Assembly: GCF_000612725.1 (NCBI RefSeq)
Contig: NZ_HG964450.1
Location: 1,175,537 to 1,239,536 of the forward strand
Direction: 5' to 3'
Source of the DNA: Mycolicibacterium austroafricanum
GTDB lineage: Bacteria; Actinomycetota; Actinomycetes; Mycobacteriales; Mycobacteriaceae
Length of the DNA stretch: 64,000 bases
Below, piece after piece: positions 26,335 to 35,391 of this stretch (positions are counted from its first letter, which is position 1; the number at the start of each line of letters is the position of its first letter). The notes below the pieces were generated by a model. The model saw only the letters and a list, made by a program, of their open reading frames with translations. It searched no databases and was not told the origin of the DNA. The translations under genes and the position numbers were made by a program.

Positions 26335-28481
26335 TGGCCGCCGCCCCGCACGAGCTGAGACATCGCCTCGTGCGGCGCGTCGCCCAGCGCGACCCGGACA
26401 ACGACGCGTTACGCCGCGCGCTGCGCGCCGCGGCGGTGGTGCCGCTGGCCGCGGCGTTGAGCTTCGCGGTGGCCGGGGGAAGTGCGCAGACGCCGCTGTT
26501 CACCATCTTCGGCTCGACGGCGCTGCTGGTGTTCTCCGACTTCCCCGGCAACCGACAGAATCGCGCGGTCGCCTACGCCGGGCTCGGCTTCAACGGTTTC
26601 GTGCTGATCACGCTCGGCACACTCGTCGCGCCCCACCCCTGGCCGGCGGTGGCCGTGATGTTCGCACTCGGCGTGGTCGTCACGTTCTCCGGTGTGCTCA
26701 GCGAGACGATCGCCGCGGGGCAGCGCGCCACACTGCTGACGTTCGTGTTACCTGCCTGCACCCCGGCCGGCCCGGTCGGGGAGCGACTGCTCGGCTGGGC
26801 GATCGCGTTGGCGGTGTGTGTGCCCGCCGCCCTGTTCGTGTTGCCGCCGCGCCACCACGGACAGCTGCGCCGCCGCGCGGCGCGGGCGTGCCGCGCGCTC
26901 GCCGACCGACTGGACGGCTCCGCAACCCCCGCCGACGTCCAGCGCGCGATGGACGCGCTGCGGGCGACCTTCCTCGGCGCCGACTTCCGTCCGGTGGGCC
27001 TGACGGCCGGAAGCCGCGCCCTGGTGCGGGTCGTCGACGACCTCGAGTGGGTGGCCGACCGGGTGGGACGGAATACCGGTGTCGCCCTTCGAGACAAGGA
27101 CGCGGTGGTGCGCGTGCTGCGGTGTGCGGCCGCCGTACTGCAGATCTCGCGACCTGCCGACCGCGACGCCGCCCGGGCCGATCTGGAGGCGGCACTGATC
27201 ACGTTGCGTACGGTGGCGCGGGGCCGGTGGCGCGACGACCTCGACGCGATCCTCAGCGCCCCCGACGACGCGCAGGCCGTCGACCTGGGCCGGGATCTGC
27301 TGCGGCGGCGCACCATCGCGGCGACCATCGGTGCCACCGGCCGGGTCATCTCGGCCGCGGCCGCCGCCGATGCCCGCCCGGTCTGGGCTCGCGCGTTGGG
27401 TCTGCGTCTGCCGCCGACCGGCGCCTCGGACCGGCTTCTCCCCGAAACCGTTGCCGCCGCGCAGATCACCTCGGGCTTCCTGGCGAATCGGTCGGTGGCC
27501 GTGCGCAACAGCCTGCGTACCGGCCTGGGCCTGGCGCTGGCGGTGGCGGTCACCCACCTGTTTCCCGTCGAGCACGGCTTCTGGGTGGTCCTGGGGGCGC
27601 TGTCGGTCCTGCGCAGCAGCGCGCTGACCACCGGCACACGGGTCTGGCGTGCGGTGTTCGGCACAGCGATCGGGTTTCTGCTCGGAGCCGTGCTGATCAG
27701 TCTTGTCGGGGTGAATCCCGTGCTGCTGTGGCTGCTGATGCCTGTCGTCGTGTTCGGCTCGGCGTACGTGCCCGAGATCGCGTCGTTCACCGCGGCCCAG
27801 GCTGCGTTCACGATGATGGTGCTGATCTTCTTCAACCTGATCGCGCCCACCGGATGGCAGGTCGGGTTGATCCGCGTGGAGGATGTGGTGATGGGAACCC
27901 TTGTCGCCGCTGCGGTTTCGATGCTGCTGTGGCCCCGTGGCGCCACCGCGTCGGTGACGCGAGCGATCGACTCGGCCCGAACCGTATTCGCGACGTATCT
28001 GCGCACTGCGGTGCTGCGCATCACCCGGGGCGCCTCCGAGGCGCGCACCGACGAGGTGGCGACCCGCAGCCACGCCGCCCTCGCCGCCTCCCGGGTGATC
28101 GACGACGCTGTGCGGCAATATCTTTCGGAGAGCAGCGGCGAGACCGACTTCAGGGCGCCGATCGTCCGGTCGTTCAACCGCGCCATCCGGCTGCGTGGGG
28201 CCGCCGACCTGGTCGCCGACATCCCCACGCCGCCGCCGTTGGGCACGTATCCGAGCGTGCGCGCCGTCGTGGAGTCACACGCCGACGCCATCTGCGAACG
28301 GGTGGCCGGGCGCGCCGACCCGGAGCATTCGTGGGAGCCGATCAGCGACGACTTCGTGCGGGCGTTGCGGTCGGAGGCCCGCGGCGACGACCTCGGCCTG
28401 TCCGCGGCGTTGCCGCTGTTGACGGCGGCCGCCGCGCTCGGCGAACTCGAGCTGATCTATCCGCGACCGGCGACCGGTTGA
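26334..28481 (+). CDS. FUSC-family exporter-like membrane protein
   Basis: A 715-residue membrane protein of the FUSC (fusaric acid resistance/aromatic acid exporter) type. Two blocks of membrane helices (about residues 35-180 and 395-540) are separated by a cytoplasmic region of some 200 residues. The duplicated block layout is normal for this family. Members export aromatic acids or toxic compounds, or act in cell-envelope processes. The TetR gene two genes upstream is the probable regulator. The 3' end lies in a 23-bp tandem duplication that includes the stop codon. Confidence 0.82.
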   Translation: MAAAPHELRHRLVRRVAQRDPDNDALRRALRAAAVVPLAAALSFAVAGGSAQTPLFTIFGSTALLVFSDFPGNRQNRAVAYAGLGFNGFVLITLGTLVAPHPWPAVAVMFALGVVVTFSGVLSETIAAGQRATLLTFVLPACTPAGPVGERLLGWAIALAVCVPAALFVLPPRHHGQLRRRAARACRALADRLDGSATPADVQRAMDALRATFLGADFRPVGLTAGSRALVRVVDDLEWVADRVGRNTGVALRDKDAVVRVLRCAAAVLQISRPADRDAARADLEAALITLRTVARGRWRDDLDAILSAPDDAQAVDLGRDLLRRRTIAATIGATGRVISAAAAADARPVWARALGLRLPPTGASDRLLPETVAAAQITSGFLANRSVAVRNSLRTGLGLALAVAVTHLFPVEHGFWVVLGALSVLRSSALTTGTRVWRAVFGTAIGFLLGAVLISLVGVNPVLLWLLMPVVVFGSAYVPEIASFTAAQAAFTMMVLIFFNLIAPTGWQVGLIRVEDVVMGTLVAAAVSMLLWPRGATASVTRAIDSARTVFATYLRTAVLRITRGASEARTDEVATRSHAALAASRVIDDAVRQYLSESSGETDFRAPIVRSFNRAIRLRGAADLVADIPTPPPLGTYPSVRAVVESHADAICERVAGRADPEHSWEPISDDFVRALRSEARGDDLGLSAALPLLTAAAALGELELIYPRPATG

Positions 28482-28514
28482 GCATCAGCGCGGCGACCGG
28501 TTGAGCCTCAGCGC
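28469..28514. repeat. 23-bp tandem duplication across the FUSC stop codon
   Basis: GGCGACCGGTTGAGCATCAG plus CGC (28469-28491) is repeated at 28492-28514 with one change. The first unit contains the stop TGA of the FUSC gene (28479-28481); the second reaches into the convergent pirin gene's stop at 28508. The duplication separates two gene ends. Confidence 0.85.
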
Positions 28515-29482
28515 AGCGGGCGGTGCGGCATCAGCGCGTCCGGCGGGATGACGCCGAACTTGCCTGCTTCGAAGTCCTCCACGGCCTGGATCAGCTCGGA
28601 CTTGGAGTTCATCACGAACGGCCCGTACTGGAACACCGGCTCCCGAATCGGCCGACCGCCCAACAGGAGGACCTCCAGGGCGGGCCGGTGGGAGTCCTGC
28701 GACCCGTCAGCGGCGACGGTGATGCGGTCGCCGGGTCCGAGCACGGCCAGTTGACCCTGCCGGACCGGATGCGCGACCGGCCCGACCGCGCCGCGCCCGG
28801 ACAGCACGTAGACGAGTGCGTTGAAGTCGCGCTTCCAGGGCAGGCTCAGCTGCGCGCCGGGCTCAATCGTGGCGTGCGCCAACGTGATCGGCGTGTGGGC
28901 GACACCCGGTCCGCCTTGCCCGTCGATCTCGCCGGCGATGATGCGCACCAGCGCGCCACCATCGTCAGAGGACAGCAGCTTGACCTGGCCACCCTCGATG
29001 GCCTGGTACCTGGGAGCGGCGAACTTGTCCTTCCTGGGCAGGTTCACCCACAGCTGGATGCCGTGGAACAGGCCGCCGCTCTCCACCAACTCGGCGGGCG
29101 GCGTCTCGATGTGCAGAATCCCCGAACCAGCGGTCATCCACTGGGTCGCGCCGTCGCTGATCAACCCGCCGCCGCCGTGCGAATCCTGATGCGCGAAGCG
29201 GCCGTCGATCATGTACGTCACGGTTTCGAAGCCGCGGTGCGGATGCCAGTCCGTGCCACGGGGTTCGCCCGGCTGGTACTCGACCTCGCCCATCTGGTCC
29301 ATGTGGACGAACGGGTCGAGGTCGCGGGCGTTCACGCCGGCGAAGGCCCGGACGACGGGGAAGCCCTCCCCCTCGTAGCCACGGGGACCGGTGGTGACCG
29401 AACGCACGGGGCGTTCCGTCTCGGCGGGGTCAGGCCCTGAGATGCGGGGCAGGGTGAGGGTGTCGGCGGTGATGGCAGGCAT
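28508..29482 (-). CDS. Pirin family protein
   Basis: A 324-residue bicupin pirin. The metal-binding motif of the N-terminal cupin is visible as WHPHRGFETVTY, with a second cluster HQDSHGGGG and the Glu-bearing GSGILHIE. Pirins bind iron; some are quercetin dioxygenases and others are transcription co-regulators. The ATG at 29482 gives the usual MPAITADTL start; the same frame runs open to 30721 through ptsI but has no pirin features there. A 14-bp palindrome lies in the intergenic promoter region. Confidence 0.88.
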   Translation of the reverse strand: MPAITADTLTLPRISGPDPAETERPVRSVTTGPRGYEGEGFPVVRAFAGVNARDLDPFVHMDQMGEVEYQPGEPRGTDWHPHRGFETVTYMIDGRFAHQDSHGGGGLISDGATQWMTAGSGILHIETPPAELVESGGLFHGIQLWVNLPRKDKFAAPRYQAIEGGQVKLLSSDDGGALVRIIAGEIDGQGGPGVAHTPITLAHATIEPGAQLSLPWKRDFNALVYVLSGRGAVGPVAHPVRQGQLAVLGPGDRITVAADGSQDSHRPALEVLLLGGRPIREPVFQYGPFVMNSKSELIQAVEDFEAGKFGVIPPDALMPHRPLR

Positions 29483-29494
29483 GCACAGATTAAC

Positions 29495-29508
29495 CGGACT
29501 ATGGTCCG
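29495..29508. promoter_or_regulatory. Palindrome between pirin and small hypothetical gene
   Basis: CGGAC-TATG-GTCCG is a perfect inverted repeat with a 4-nt centre in the 90-bp divergent promoter region. It is 13 bp from the pirin start codon on the leftward side. It may be an operator serving both directions; the regulator is unknown. Confidence 0.4.
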
Positions 29509-29572
29509 ATTCATTCCTTTCGCATCTCCCGCGAGGGCGCGGGTACCCCCTCCCGGACGAGAGGAGACGCCG

Positions 29573-29812
29573 GTGACCGAAGTGCATCAACCCGGGAGGT
29601 GGGAGGTCGTCGCCGCCACGCTGCACGACCGGGGCAACCCTGCCGACGGCGCGGAGGAGACCTCCCTGGTCCAGGGCTCCGAGGACGAAGCCCGCCGCGT
29701 CTACGCGGACGCCACCGCGCAGGCCGCCGAACAGGGCTACGAATACGTCAAGCTGCGGCACAACGGCGACGAAGTCGAGTCGTGGCCGCAGGCCACCGGC
29801 TGGACTGTCTAA
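29573..29812 (+). CDS. Small conserved hypothetical protein
   Basis: A 79-residue soluble acidic protein starting at a GTG with a strong GAGGAGA ribosome site. The sequence reads WEVVAATLHDRGNP near the start and YEYVKLRHNGDEVESWP near the end, with a helical EDEARRVYADATAQAAE between. I do not recognise a named family; the compact alpha/beta pattern is reminiscent of small dodecin-like or DUF proteins. Its last 4 bp overlap the convergent ptsI end. Confidence 0.7.
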   Translation: MTEVHQPGRWEVVAATLHDRGNPADGAEETSLVQGSEDEARRVYADATAQAAEQGYEYVKLRHNGDEVESWPQATGWTV

Positions 29813-31509
29813 CCCAGCACCGACATTGCGACGGCGCGGGCGTCCGCGGCGCTGGCGGTGCGGAGCACGGCCTCGGCGGCATCGCGACACTGCTGGAGCG
29901 TGACCTGGGCGAGCTTGGCGCCCACGGCCTGGACGGCTGCTGCGGCCGCCGACAGGGACGTCACACCGAATCCGGTGAGCACGCATGCCAGCAGCGGATC
30001 GGCGGCGGCCTCGCCGCAGACGCCGACCGGCTTCCCCGCGGCCGCACCCGCGTTCACCGTCATCGCGACCAACGCGAGAACGGCCGGCTGCCACGGATCG
30101 GTGAGGGTGGCCAGCTCGGCCGACATCCGGTCGGCGGCCATCGTGTACTGCGCCAGGTCGTTGGTGCCGATCGACAGGAAGTCGACATGCTCGAGGATCC
30201 GGTCGGCCAGCAAGGCCGCCGCCGGCACCTCGATCATCACGCCCGGCGTCAGCCCGTGTGTCCGCGCCCTGTCCGCGAAGCTCTTCGCCTCCTCGGCGGT
30301 GGCGATCATCGGCGCCATCACCCAGGGCGGGTTGCCGGTGCGTTGCCCCGCCGCGGCGATCGCCTCGAGCTGACGGTCCAGCAGACCGGGGTTGTTGGCC
30401 GCGATGCGGACCCCGCGCACTCCCAGGGCCGGGTTGGCCTCGTCGGGATGGCCGGCAAACTTGAGCGGCTTGTCGGATCCGGCGTCGAGGGTGCGGATCA
30501 CCACCTTGTTGCCGGCGAACGCCTCCAGCACCTCGGAGTAGATGGTCGCCTGCTCGTCGACGGCGGGCTCGGTGTCGCTGTTGAGGAAGCACAGTTCGGT
30601 GCGGAACAGGCCCACCCCCTCGGCCGGGGTCTGCCGCGCCGCACGGGCGGCCGCCCCGTCCTGGACGTTGGCGAGCACGGCAACGGCGTGACCGTCTGCG
30701 GTGACGCCGGGACCCGACCACTGCGCCGCGGTTTCGGCGGCCCGTTTGGCCTCGGCCACCGCCTCACGCGCGGACACCTCGTCCGGGCCGACGGTGACCG
30801 TGCCCCGGGTTCCGTCGACGAGCACCATGGCGCCGGCGGGAACGTCGTCGAGCCCGGCGACGGCGACGACGCACGGGATGCCGAGCTGGCGCGCGATGAT
30901 CGCGGTGTGGCTGGTCGGGCCACCGAGCGTGGTGGCCAGCGCGACGACGAGGGCGGGGTCCAGACCGGCGGTGTCGGCGGGCGCGAGATCCTCGGCACAC
31001 AGGATCGACGGCTCGTCGGGCAACGGAACACCCGGTTCGGGCAACCCGTTGAGCTCGGCGACCACGCGGTCCCGGATGTCACGCAGGTCGGTGACGCGCT
31101 CGGCCATCAGACCACCGAGCTTGGTGAACATCTCGATGAACTGGTCGATCGCGCCGTTGACCGCCCGCACCGCGGGGGTGCCCTCTTTGATGCGTTTCTC
31201 GGCGGCGCCGAGCCAGCCCCGGTCCTGAGCCAGCGTCGCCGTCGCGGCGAGCACCTCGGATGCGGCACCGGTTGCGTGTGCGGCCCGCTCCCGCAACCGG
31301 CCGGCGACGGTGGCGGCCGCGGCGGCGAAGCGTTCGTTTTCGGCGGCCCGCCGGTCTTCGGCGAGGTCGGGCATGGTGTCGCCGACGTCTGTCGACGGCA
31401 GCTTGCCGGGCCGGATCACCGGCGCGTACTGGACTCCCCCCACCACGGGCACACCGTGCAGCACGGTGCCGGCGGTCGGGTGTGAGGTGAGCGGAATCGA
31501 CGCGGTCAT
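29809..31509 (-). CDS. ptsI: Phosphoenolpyruvate-protein phosphotransferase (Enzyme I)
   Basis: First enzyme of the sugar phosphotransferase system: takes phosphate from PEP and passes it to HPr. It has 566 residues. The phosphorylated His201 is in GGPTSHTAIIAR; PEP-site segments VGLFRTELCFL, LGVRGVRIA and DFLSIGTNDLAQYTMAADR follow. The ATG at 31509 (MTASIPLTS) is chosen because the upstream extension crosses the promoter. It diverges from deoR-fruK-fruA-ptsH, so all PTS parts are encoded together. Confidence 0.95.
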   Translation of the reverse strand: MTASIPLTSHPTAGTVLHGVPVVGGVQYAPVIRPGKLPSTDVGDTMPDLAEDRRAAENERFAAAAATVAGRLRERAAHATGAASEVLAATATLAQDRGWLGAAEKRIKEGTPAVRAVNGAIDQFIEMFTKLGGLMAERVTDLRDIRDRVVAELNGLPEPGVPLPDEPSILCAEDLAPADTAGLDPALVVALATTLGGPTSHTAIIARQLGIPCVVAVAGLDDVPAGAMVLVDGTRGTVTVGPDEVSAREAVAEAKRAAETAAQWSGPGVTADGHAVAVLANVQDGAAARAARQTPAEGVGLFRTELCFLNSDTEPAVDEQATIYSEVLEAFAGNKVVIRTLDAGSDKPLKFAGHPDEANPALGVRGVRIAANNPGLLDRQLEAIAAAGQRTGNPPWVMAPMIATAEEAKSFADRARTHGLTPGVMIEVPAAALLADRILEHVDFLSIGTNDLAQYTMAADRMSAELATLTDPWQPAVLALVAMTVNAGAAAGKPVGVCGEAAADPLLACVLTGFGVTSLSAAAAAVQAVGAKLAQVTLQQCRDAAEAVLRTASAADARAVAMSVLG

Positions 31510-31531
31510 GTGAACCAGGTTACAAGAAACC

Positions 31532-31581
31532 GTTGACAAGTCAACACATTCAGGAGTAAAACCAACAATATCAACATTGAT
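31532..31581. promoter_or_regulatory. Two palindromes in the ptsI/deoR divergent promoter
   Basis: GTTGAC-AA-GTCAAC (31532-31545) and ATCAA-CA-TTGAT (31570-31581) are inverted repeats with 2-nt centres; they share the core TCAA/TTGA. The first contains TTGACA, usable as a -35 in the rightward direction, and TTGACT in the leftward one. Their position between ptsI and the DeoR gene fits operators of the DeoR-type repressor for both transcripts. Confidence 0.55.
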
Positions 31582-31611
31582 CTGGCGCAAAACCCACATC
31601 TACGGAGCCAC

Positions 31612-32391
31612 ATGTATCCCGAGGAACGGCAGCAGGCGATCGCGTCGCTGGTGATGTCGAAGGGTCGGGCATCGGTGACCGAGCTGGCGCAGGCCTATGA
31701 CGTCACCACCGAGACCGTCCGCCGCGACCTCGCCGTACTCGACAAGGCCGGCGTCGTGCGCCGGGTCCACGGCGGCGCCGTTCCCGTCCGCGCGCTGCAT
31801 CTCGTCGAGCCCGGCGTGGGGGAACGCGACGTCATCCGGGCCGAACACAAGGACGCGATCGCCGCCGCCGCGGCGGAGTTCTTCCCGCTGAGCGGGGCCA
31901 GTGTGCTACTCGACGCGGGCACCACCACGATGCGGATCGCCGCACAGCTGCCCGCCGACCGTGAGCTCGTCATCGTCACCAACTCGGTGCCGATCGCCGC
32001 CCGCCTGGCCACCGTGCCTTCGGTGTCGCTGCAACTGCTGGGCGGACGGGTCCGCGGCGTGACGCAGGCCGCCGTCGGTGAGCAGGCGCTGCGCGTGCTG
32101 GACACGCTGCGGGTGGACATCGCCTTCATCGGCACCAACGCCATCAGCGTGCGCCATGGGCTGTCCACCCCCGACAGCGAAGAGGCCGCCGTCAAGCGGG
32201 CCATGGTCAGGGCCGCGAACTACGTTGTGGTGGCCGCGGATTCGTCCAAGGTCGGGCGGGAGGACTTCGTCAGCTTCGCGCCGATCTCCAGCGTCGACAC
32301 CCTCATCACCGATCCCGAAATCTCCGCCGCCGACAGCGCCGAGTTCGGCGAACACGGCGTGGAGGTCATCTGCGCAGGAGGCCGACCGTGA
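31612..32391 (+). CDS. DeoR-family repressor of the fructose PTS
   Basis: A 259-residue DeoR/GlpR regulator. The N-terminal HTH is VTELAQAYDVTTETVRRDL, followed by the family motif RVHGGAV. The C-terminal sugar-phosphate sensor has the DeoR motifs DAGTTTMRIA and SVRHGLSTPD with EEAAVKRAM. Sensing of fructose-1-phosphate or a related ester is inferred from the adjacent fruK. Its last 4 bp overlap the fruK start, so it heads the operon. Confidence 0.9.
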   Translation: MYPEERQQAIASLVMSKGRASVTELAQAYDVTTETVRRDLAVLDKAGVVRRVHGGAVPVRALHLVEPGVGERDVIRAEHKDAIAAAAAEFFPLSGASVLLDAGTTTMRIAAQLPADRELVIVTNSVPIAARLATVPSVSLQLLGGRVRGVTQAAVGEQALRVLDTLRVDIAFIGTNAISVRHGLSTPDSEEAAVKRAMVRAANYVVVAADSSKVGREDFVSFAPISSVDTLITDPEISAADSAEFGEHGVEVICAGGRP

Positions 32392-33365
32392 TCGTGACCG
32401 TCACCGCCAACCCGAGCATCGACCGCACCGTCTCGCTGCCGTCACCGCTGACCCGCGGCGCCGTGCACCGCGTCACCTCGGTGACCAACCAGGCCGGCGG
32501 CAAGGGCGTGAACGTAGCCAAGGTGCTGACGATGGCCGGCGTCGACGCGGTCGCGGTGCTGCCCGCCGCCGCCAACGATCCTCTGCTGCATGCCCTTCAG
32601 ATCGCCGCGGTCCCGTACCGCGCCGTCACCACCACCGAACCGGCACGCACCAACCTGACGATCACCGAGCCGGACGGCACCACCACCAAGATCAACGAGC
32701 CGGGCGCGAAGCTCGACGCGGCGACACTGGAGGCGTTCACCGATGCGGTGCTCGACGCCGCAGGCGGCGCGGACTGGGTGGTGATGTCGGGGTCGCTTCC
32801 GCCCGGGGTTCCGGCGTCCTGGTACGGCGACGTGGTCGCGAGTCTGGCATCGCGGGACTGCCGGGTCGCCGTGGACACTTCCGACGCACCGCTGGCCGCC
32901 CTCATCGGCTCCCTCGACCGCGGCGCCCCGGATCTGATCAAGCCCAACGCCGAGGAGCTGGCCGGCGTACTCGGCCTGTCCGCGCAGTCCTTGGAAGACG
33001 CAGTGCTGCAGGGCGATCCGGGGCCGGTGGTGGCCGCGGCCCGGCAGCTGATCGACCGGGGCATCGGCGCGGTGCTGGCCACGCTCGGCGCTGCCGGCGC
33101 CGTGCTGGTCGACCACAACGGCGCGTGGATGGCTACGCCGCCACCCATCGTCCCGCGCAGCACCGTCGGTGCCGGTGACTCGTCGCTGGCCGGCTACGTG
33201 CGCGCCGAGGTCGGTGGCGCGGTGCCGCCGCAACGGCTGCAGATGGCCGTCGCCTATGGCAGCGCCGCGGCCGCGCTCCCCGGCACCACGCTGCCCTCCC
33301 CCGCCGAGATCGATCTGAATGCCGTTCAGGTGTCGCCGATCTCGCCCATTCCAGCCACCCGGTAG
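32388..33365 (+). CDS. fruK: 1-phosphofructokinase
   Basis: A 325-residue PfkB-family kinase that converts fructose-1-phosphate to fructose-1,6-bisphosphate. N-terminal TVTANPSIDRTVSLP and GGKGVNVAKVL are typical of FruK/LacC; the catalytic base is in the late motif GAGDSSLAGYV. It starts at a GTG with AGGAGGCC upstream. The length and order deoR-fruK-fruA match the conserved actinobacterial fructose operon. Confidence 0.93.
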   Translation: MIVTVTANPSIDRTVSLPSPLTRGAVHRVTSVTNQAGGKGVNVAKVLTMAGVDAVAVLPAAANDPLLHALQIAAVPYRAVTTTEPARTNLTITEPDGTTTKINEPGAKLDAATLEAFTDAVLDAAGGADWVVMSGSLPPGVPASWYGDVVASLASRDCRVAVDTSDAPLAALIGSLDRGAPDLIKPNAEELAGVLGLSAQSLEDAVLQGDPGPVVAAARQLIDRGIGAVLATLGAAGAVLVDHNGAWMATPPPIVPRSTVGAGDSSLAGYVRAEVGGAVPPQRLQMAVAYGSAAAALPGTTLPSPAEIDLNAVQVSPISPIPATR

Positions 33366-33388
33366 AGACAAGAGACGAAGGTAGGGCC

Positions 33389-35359
33389 ATGACCAGTTCC
33401 ACCGCACCCATCATCACACGCGACCTCGTGCTGCTCGATGTCGCCATCGACGGCGACAAACAGGCCGTCATCGCGCGGTTGGTCAACGCAGTGGCCGCCG
33501 CGGGCCGCACCGACGACGCCGACGGACTCATCGGTGCCGCGATGGCGCGGGAGGAACAGTCGGCCACCGGCCTGCCCGGAGGCATCGCGATCCCGCACTG
33601 CCGGTCCCCGTACGTGGACACCCCGACGATCGGGTTCGCGCGACTGACCCCGGGTGTCGATTTCGGCGCGCCGGACGGCCCCGCCGATCTGGCGTTCCTC
33701 ATCGCGGCCCCGGACTCCGGCGGCCAGGAGCACATGAAGCTGCTGTCCAGCCTGGCACGGGCGTTGGTGCGCAAGGACTTCGTGGAGTCGCTGCGCAACG
33801 CCGGTTCGGCCGACGAAGTGGTCGCGCTCGTCGAAGGCGTGGTCAACCCCGCGCCGGCGGCACCGCCGGCCCCCGTCGAGAAGCCGGCCGCCAAGACCAT
33901 CGTGGCGATCACCGCGTGCCCGACCGGCATCGCCCACACCTACATGGCCGCCGACGCGCTGGCCGCCGCCGCCAAGGAGGCCGGTGTCACGCTCGTCGTC
34001 GAGACCCAGGGATCCTCGGGCAGCACCCCGCTGCCGTCGGACACCATCGCCGGGGCCGACGCGGTCATCTTCGCCACAGACGTCGGCGTCAAGGACAGAG
34101 GCCGCTTCGCCGGCAAGCCCGTCGTCGCCTCCGGAGTCAAGCGGGCCATCAACGAGCCCGCCAAGATGATCGCCGAAGCCGTTGCGGCCGCCGACAATCC
34201 GAATGCCCCCCGGGTCGAGGGATCCGGCGCGGCGGCGTCCGAGGCGCCGTCGGGCGACGTCGGCTGGGGCACCCGCACCCGGCAGATCCTGCTGACCGGC
34301 GTGAGCTACATGATCCCGTTCGTCGCGGCGGGCGGCCTGCTGATCGCGCTGGGATTCCTGTTCGCCGGCTACGAGATCGCCGACACCGGCAACGACATCG
34401 CGCTGAACAATTCACTGACCAACCTTCCGCCGGGCGGTTTCCTCGAGTACCTGGGCGCGATCCTGTTCAGCCTGGGCGGGCTGGCGTTCGGCTTCCTGGT
34501 TCCGGCGCTGGCCGGCTACATCTCCTTCGCGATCGCCGACCGGCCGGGCATCGCACCCGGCTTCACCGCCGGCGCGCTGGCGGTCTTCATCGGCGGGGGC
34601 TTCATCGGCGGCATCGTCGGCGGTGTGCTGGCCGGCTTCGCAGCACTGTGGATCAGCAACCTCAAGGTGCCGCAATGGTTCCGGGGCCTGATGCCGGTGG
34701 TGATCGTCCCGCTCGGTGCGTCGCTGTTCGTCGGCCTGATCATGTTCTTCCTGGTGGGCCGGCCGCTGGCGCTGATCAACAGCGGCCTGACCAACTGGCT
34801 GTCCGGACTGTCGGGCACCTCGGCGATCTTCCTCGGCATCATCCTCGGCCTGATGATGTGCTTCGACCTGGGCGGTCCGGTCAACAAGGCCGCCTACGCG
34901 TTCGCCACCGCCGGGCTGGCGGCCGAGACCACCGCGTCGTTCGAGATCATGGCCGCGGTGATGGCCGCCGGTATGGTGCCGCCGCTGGCGATGGCGCTGG
35001 CCACCACCATCCGTCCCGGCCTGTTCAGTGAGCCCGAGCGCGAGAATGGCCGCGCCGCTTGGCTTCTCGGCGCTTCGTTCATCTCCGAGGGCGCCATCCC
35101 GTTCGCCGCGGCCGACCCGCTGCGGGTGATCCCGTCGATGATGTTCGGCGGCGCCATCACCGGCGCCCTGTGCATGGCCTTCGGCGCGACGTCACGCGCC
35201 CCGCACGGCGGCATCTTCGTGCTGTTCGCCATCGACAACAAGCTCGGCTTCGTCATCGCCCTGGTGGCGGGCACCGTCGCGGCCGCGCTGGCCGTCGTCG
35301 CAGCCAAGCAGTTCATCAAGGCCGGCGCCAAGACCGAACCCGAGCTCGTCACCGCCTGA
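33389..35359 (+). CDS. fruA: Fructose-specific PTS enzyme IIABC
   Basis: A 656-residue membrane transporter that imports fructose as fructose-1-phosphate. The EIIA domain (residues 10-150) has the phosphorylated His70 in AIPHCRSP; an Ala/Pro linker leads to EIIB (168-265) with Cys177 in ITACPTGIAHTYMAA; EIIC (285-645) contains about nine hydrophobic segments including the GGPVNKAAYAF loop. The domain order A-B-C in one chain is usual for actinobacteria. HPr is encoded 32 bp downstream. Confidence 0.95.
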   Translation: MTSSTAPIITRDLVLLDVAIDGDKQAVIARLVNAVAAAGRTDDADGLIGAAMAREEQSATGLPGGIAIPHCRSPYVDTPTIGFARLTPGVDFGAPDGPADLAFLIAAPDSGGQEHMKLLSSLARALVRKDFVESLRNAGSADEVVALVEGVVNPAPAAPPAPVEKPAAKTIVAITACPTGIAHTYMAADALAAAAKEAGVTLVVETQGSSGSTPLPSDTIAGADAVIFATDVGVKDRGRFAGKPVVASGVKRAINEPAKMIAEAVAAADNPNAPRVEGSGAAASEAPSGDVGWGTRTRQILLTGVSYMIPFVAAGGLLIALGFLFAGYEIADTGNDIALNNSLTNLPPGGFLEYLGAILFSLGGLAFGFLVPALAGYISFAIADRPGIAPGFTAGALAVFIGGGFIGGIVGGVLAGFAALWISNLKVPQWFRGLMPVVIVPLGASLFVGLIMFFLVGRPLALINSGLTNWLSGLSGTSAIFLGIILGLMMCFDLGGPVNKAAYAFATAGLAAETTASFEIMAAVMAAGMVPPLAMALATTIRPGLFSEPERENGRAAWLLGASFISEGAIPFAAADPLRVIPSMMFGGAITGALCMAFGATSRAPHGGIFVLFAIDNKLGFVIALVAGTVAAALAVVAAKQFIKAGAKTEPELVTA

Positions 35360-35391
35360 CCGTCCGTCCCGCCCTCAACGAAGGAGTATCC

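Noticed and set aside
26573..28291. A 572-codon frame antisense to the FUSC gene
   Set aside because: Ser/Arg/Thr-rich composition typical of a third-position shadow; no ribosome site.
28508..30721. A 737-codon open frame that would extend the pirin gene far upstream
   Set aside because: The part beyond 29482 overlaps ptsI on the same strand in another frame and is Arg/Gly-rich without any domain; pirin has its normal start at 29482.
29599..31485. A 628-codon plus-strand frame antisense to ptsI
   Set aside because: Gly/Arg/His-rich shadow of a well-conserved enzyme gene.
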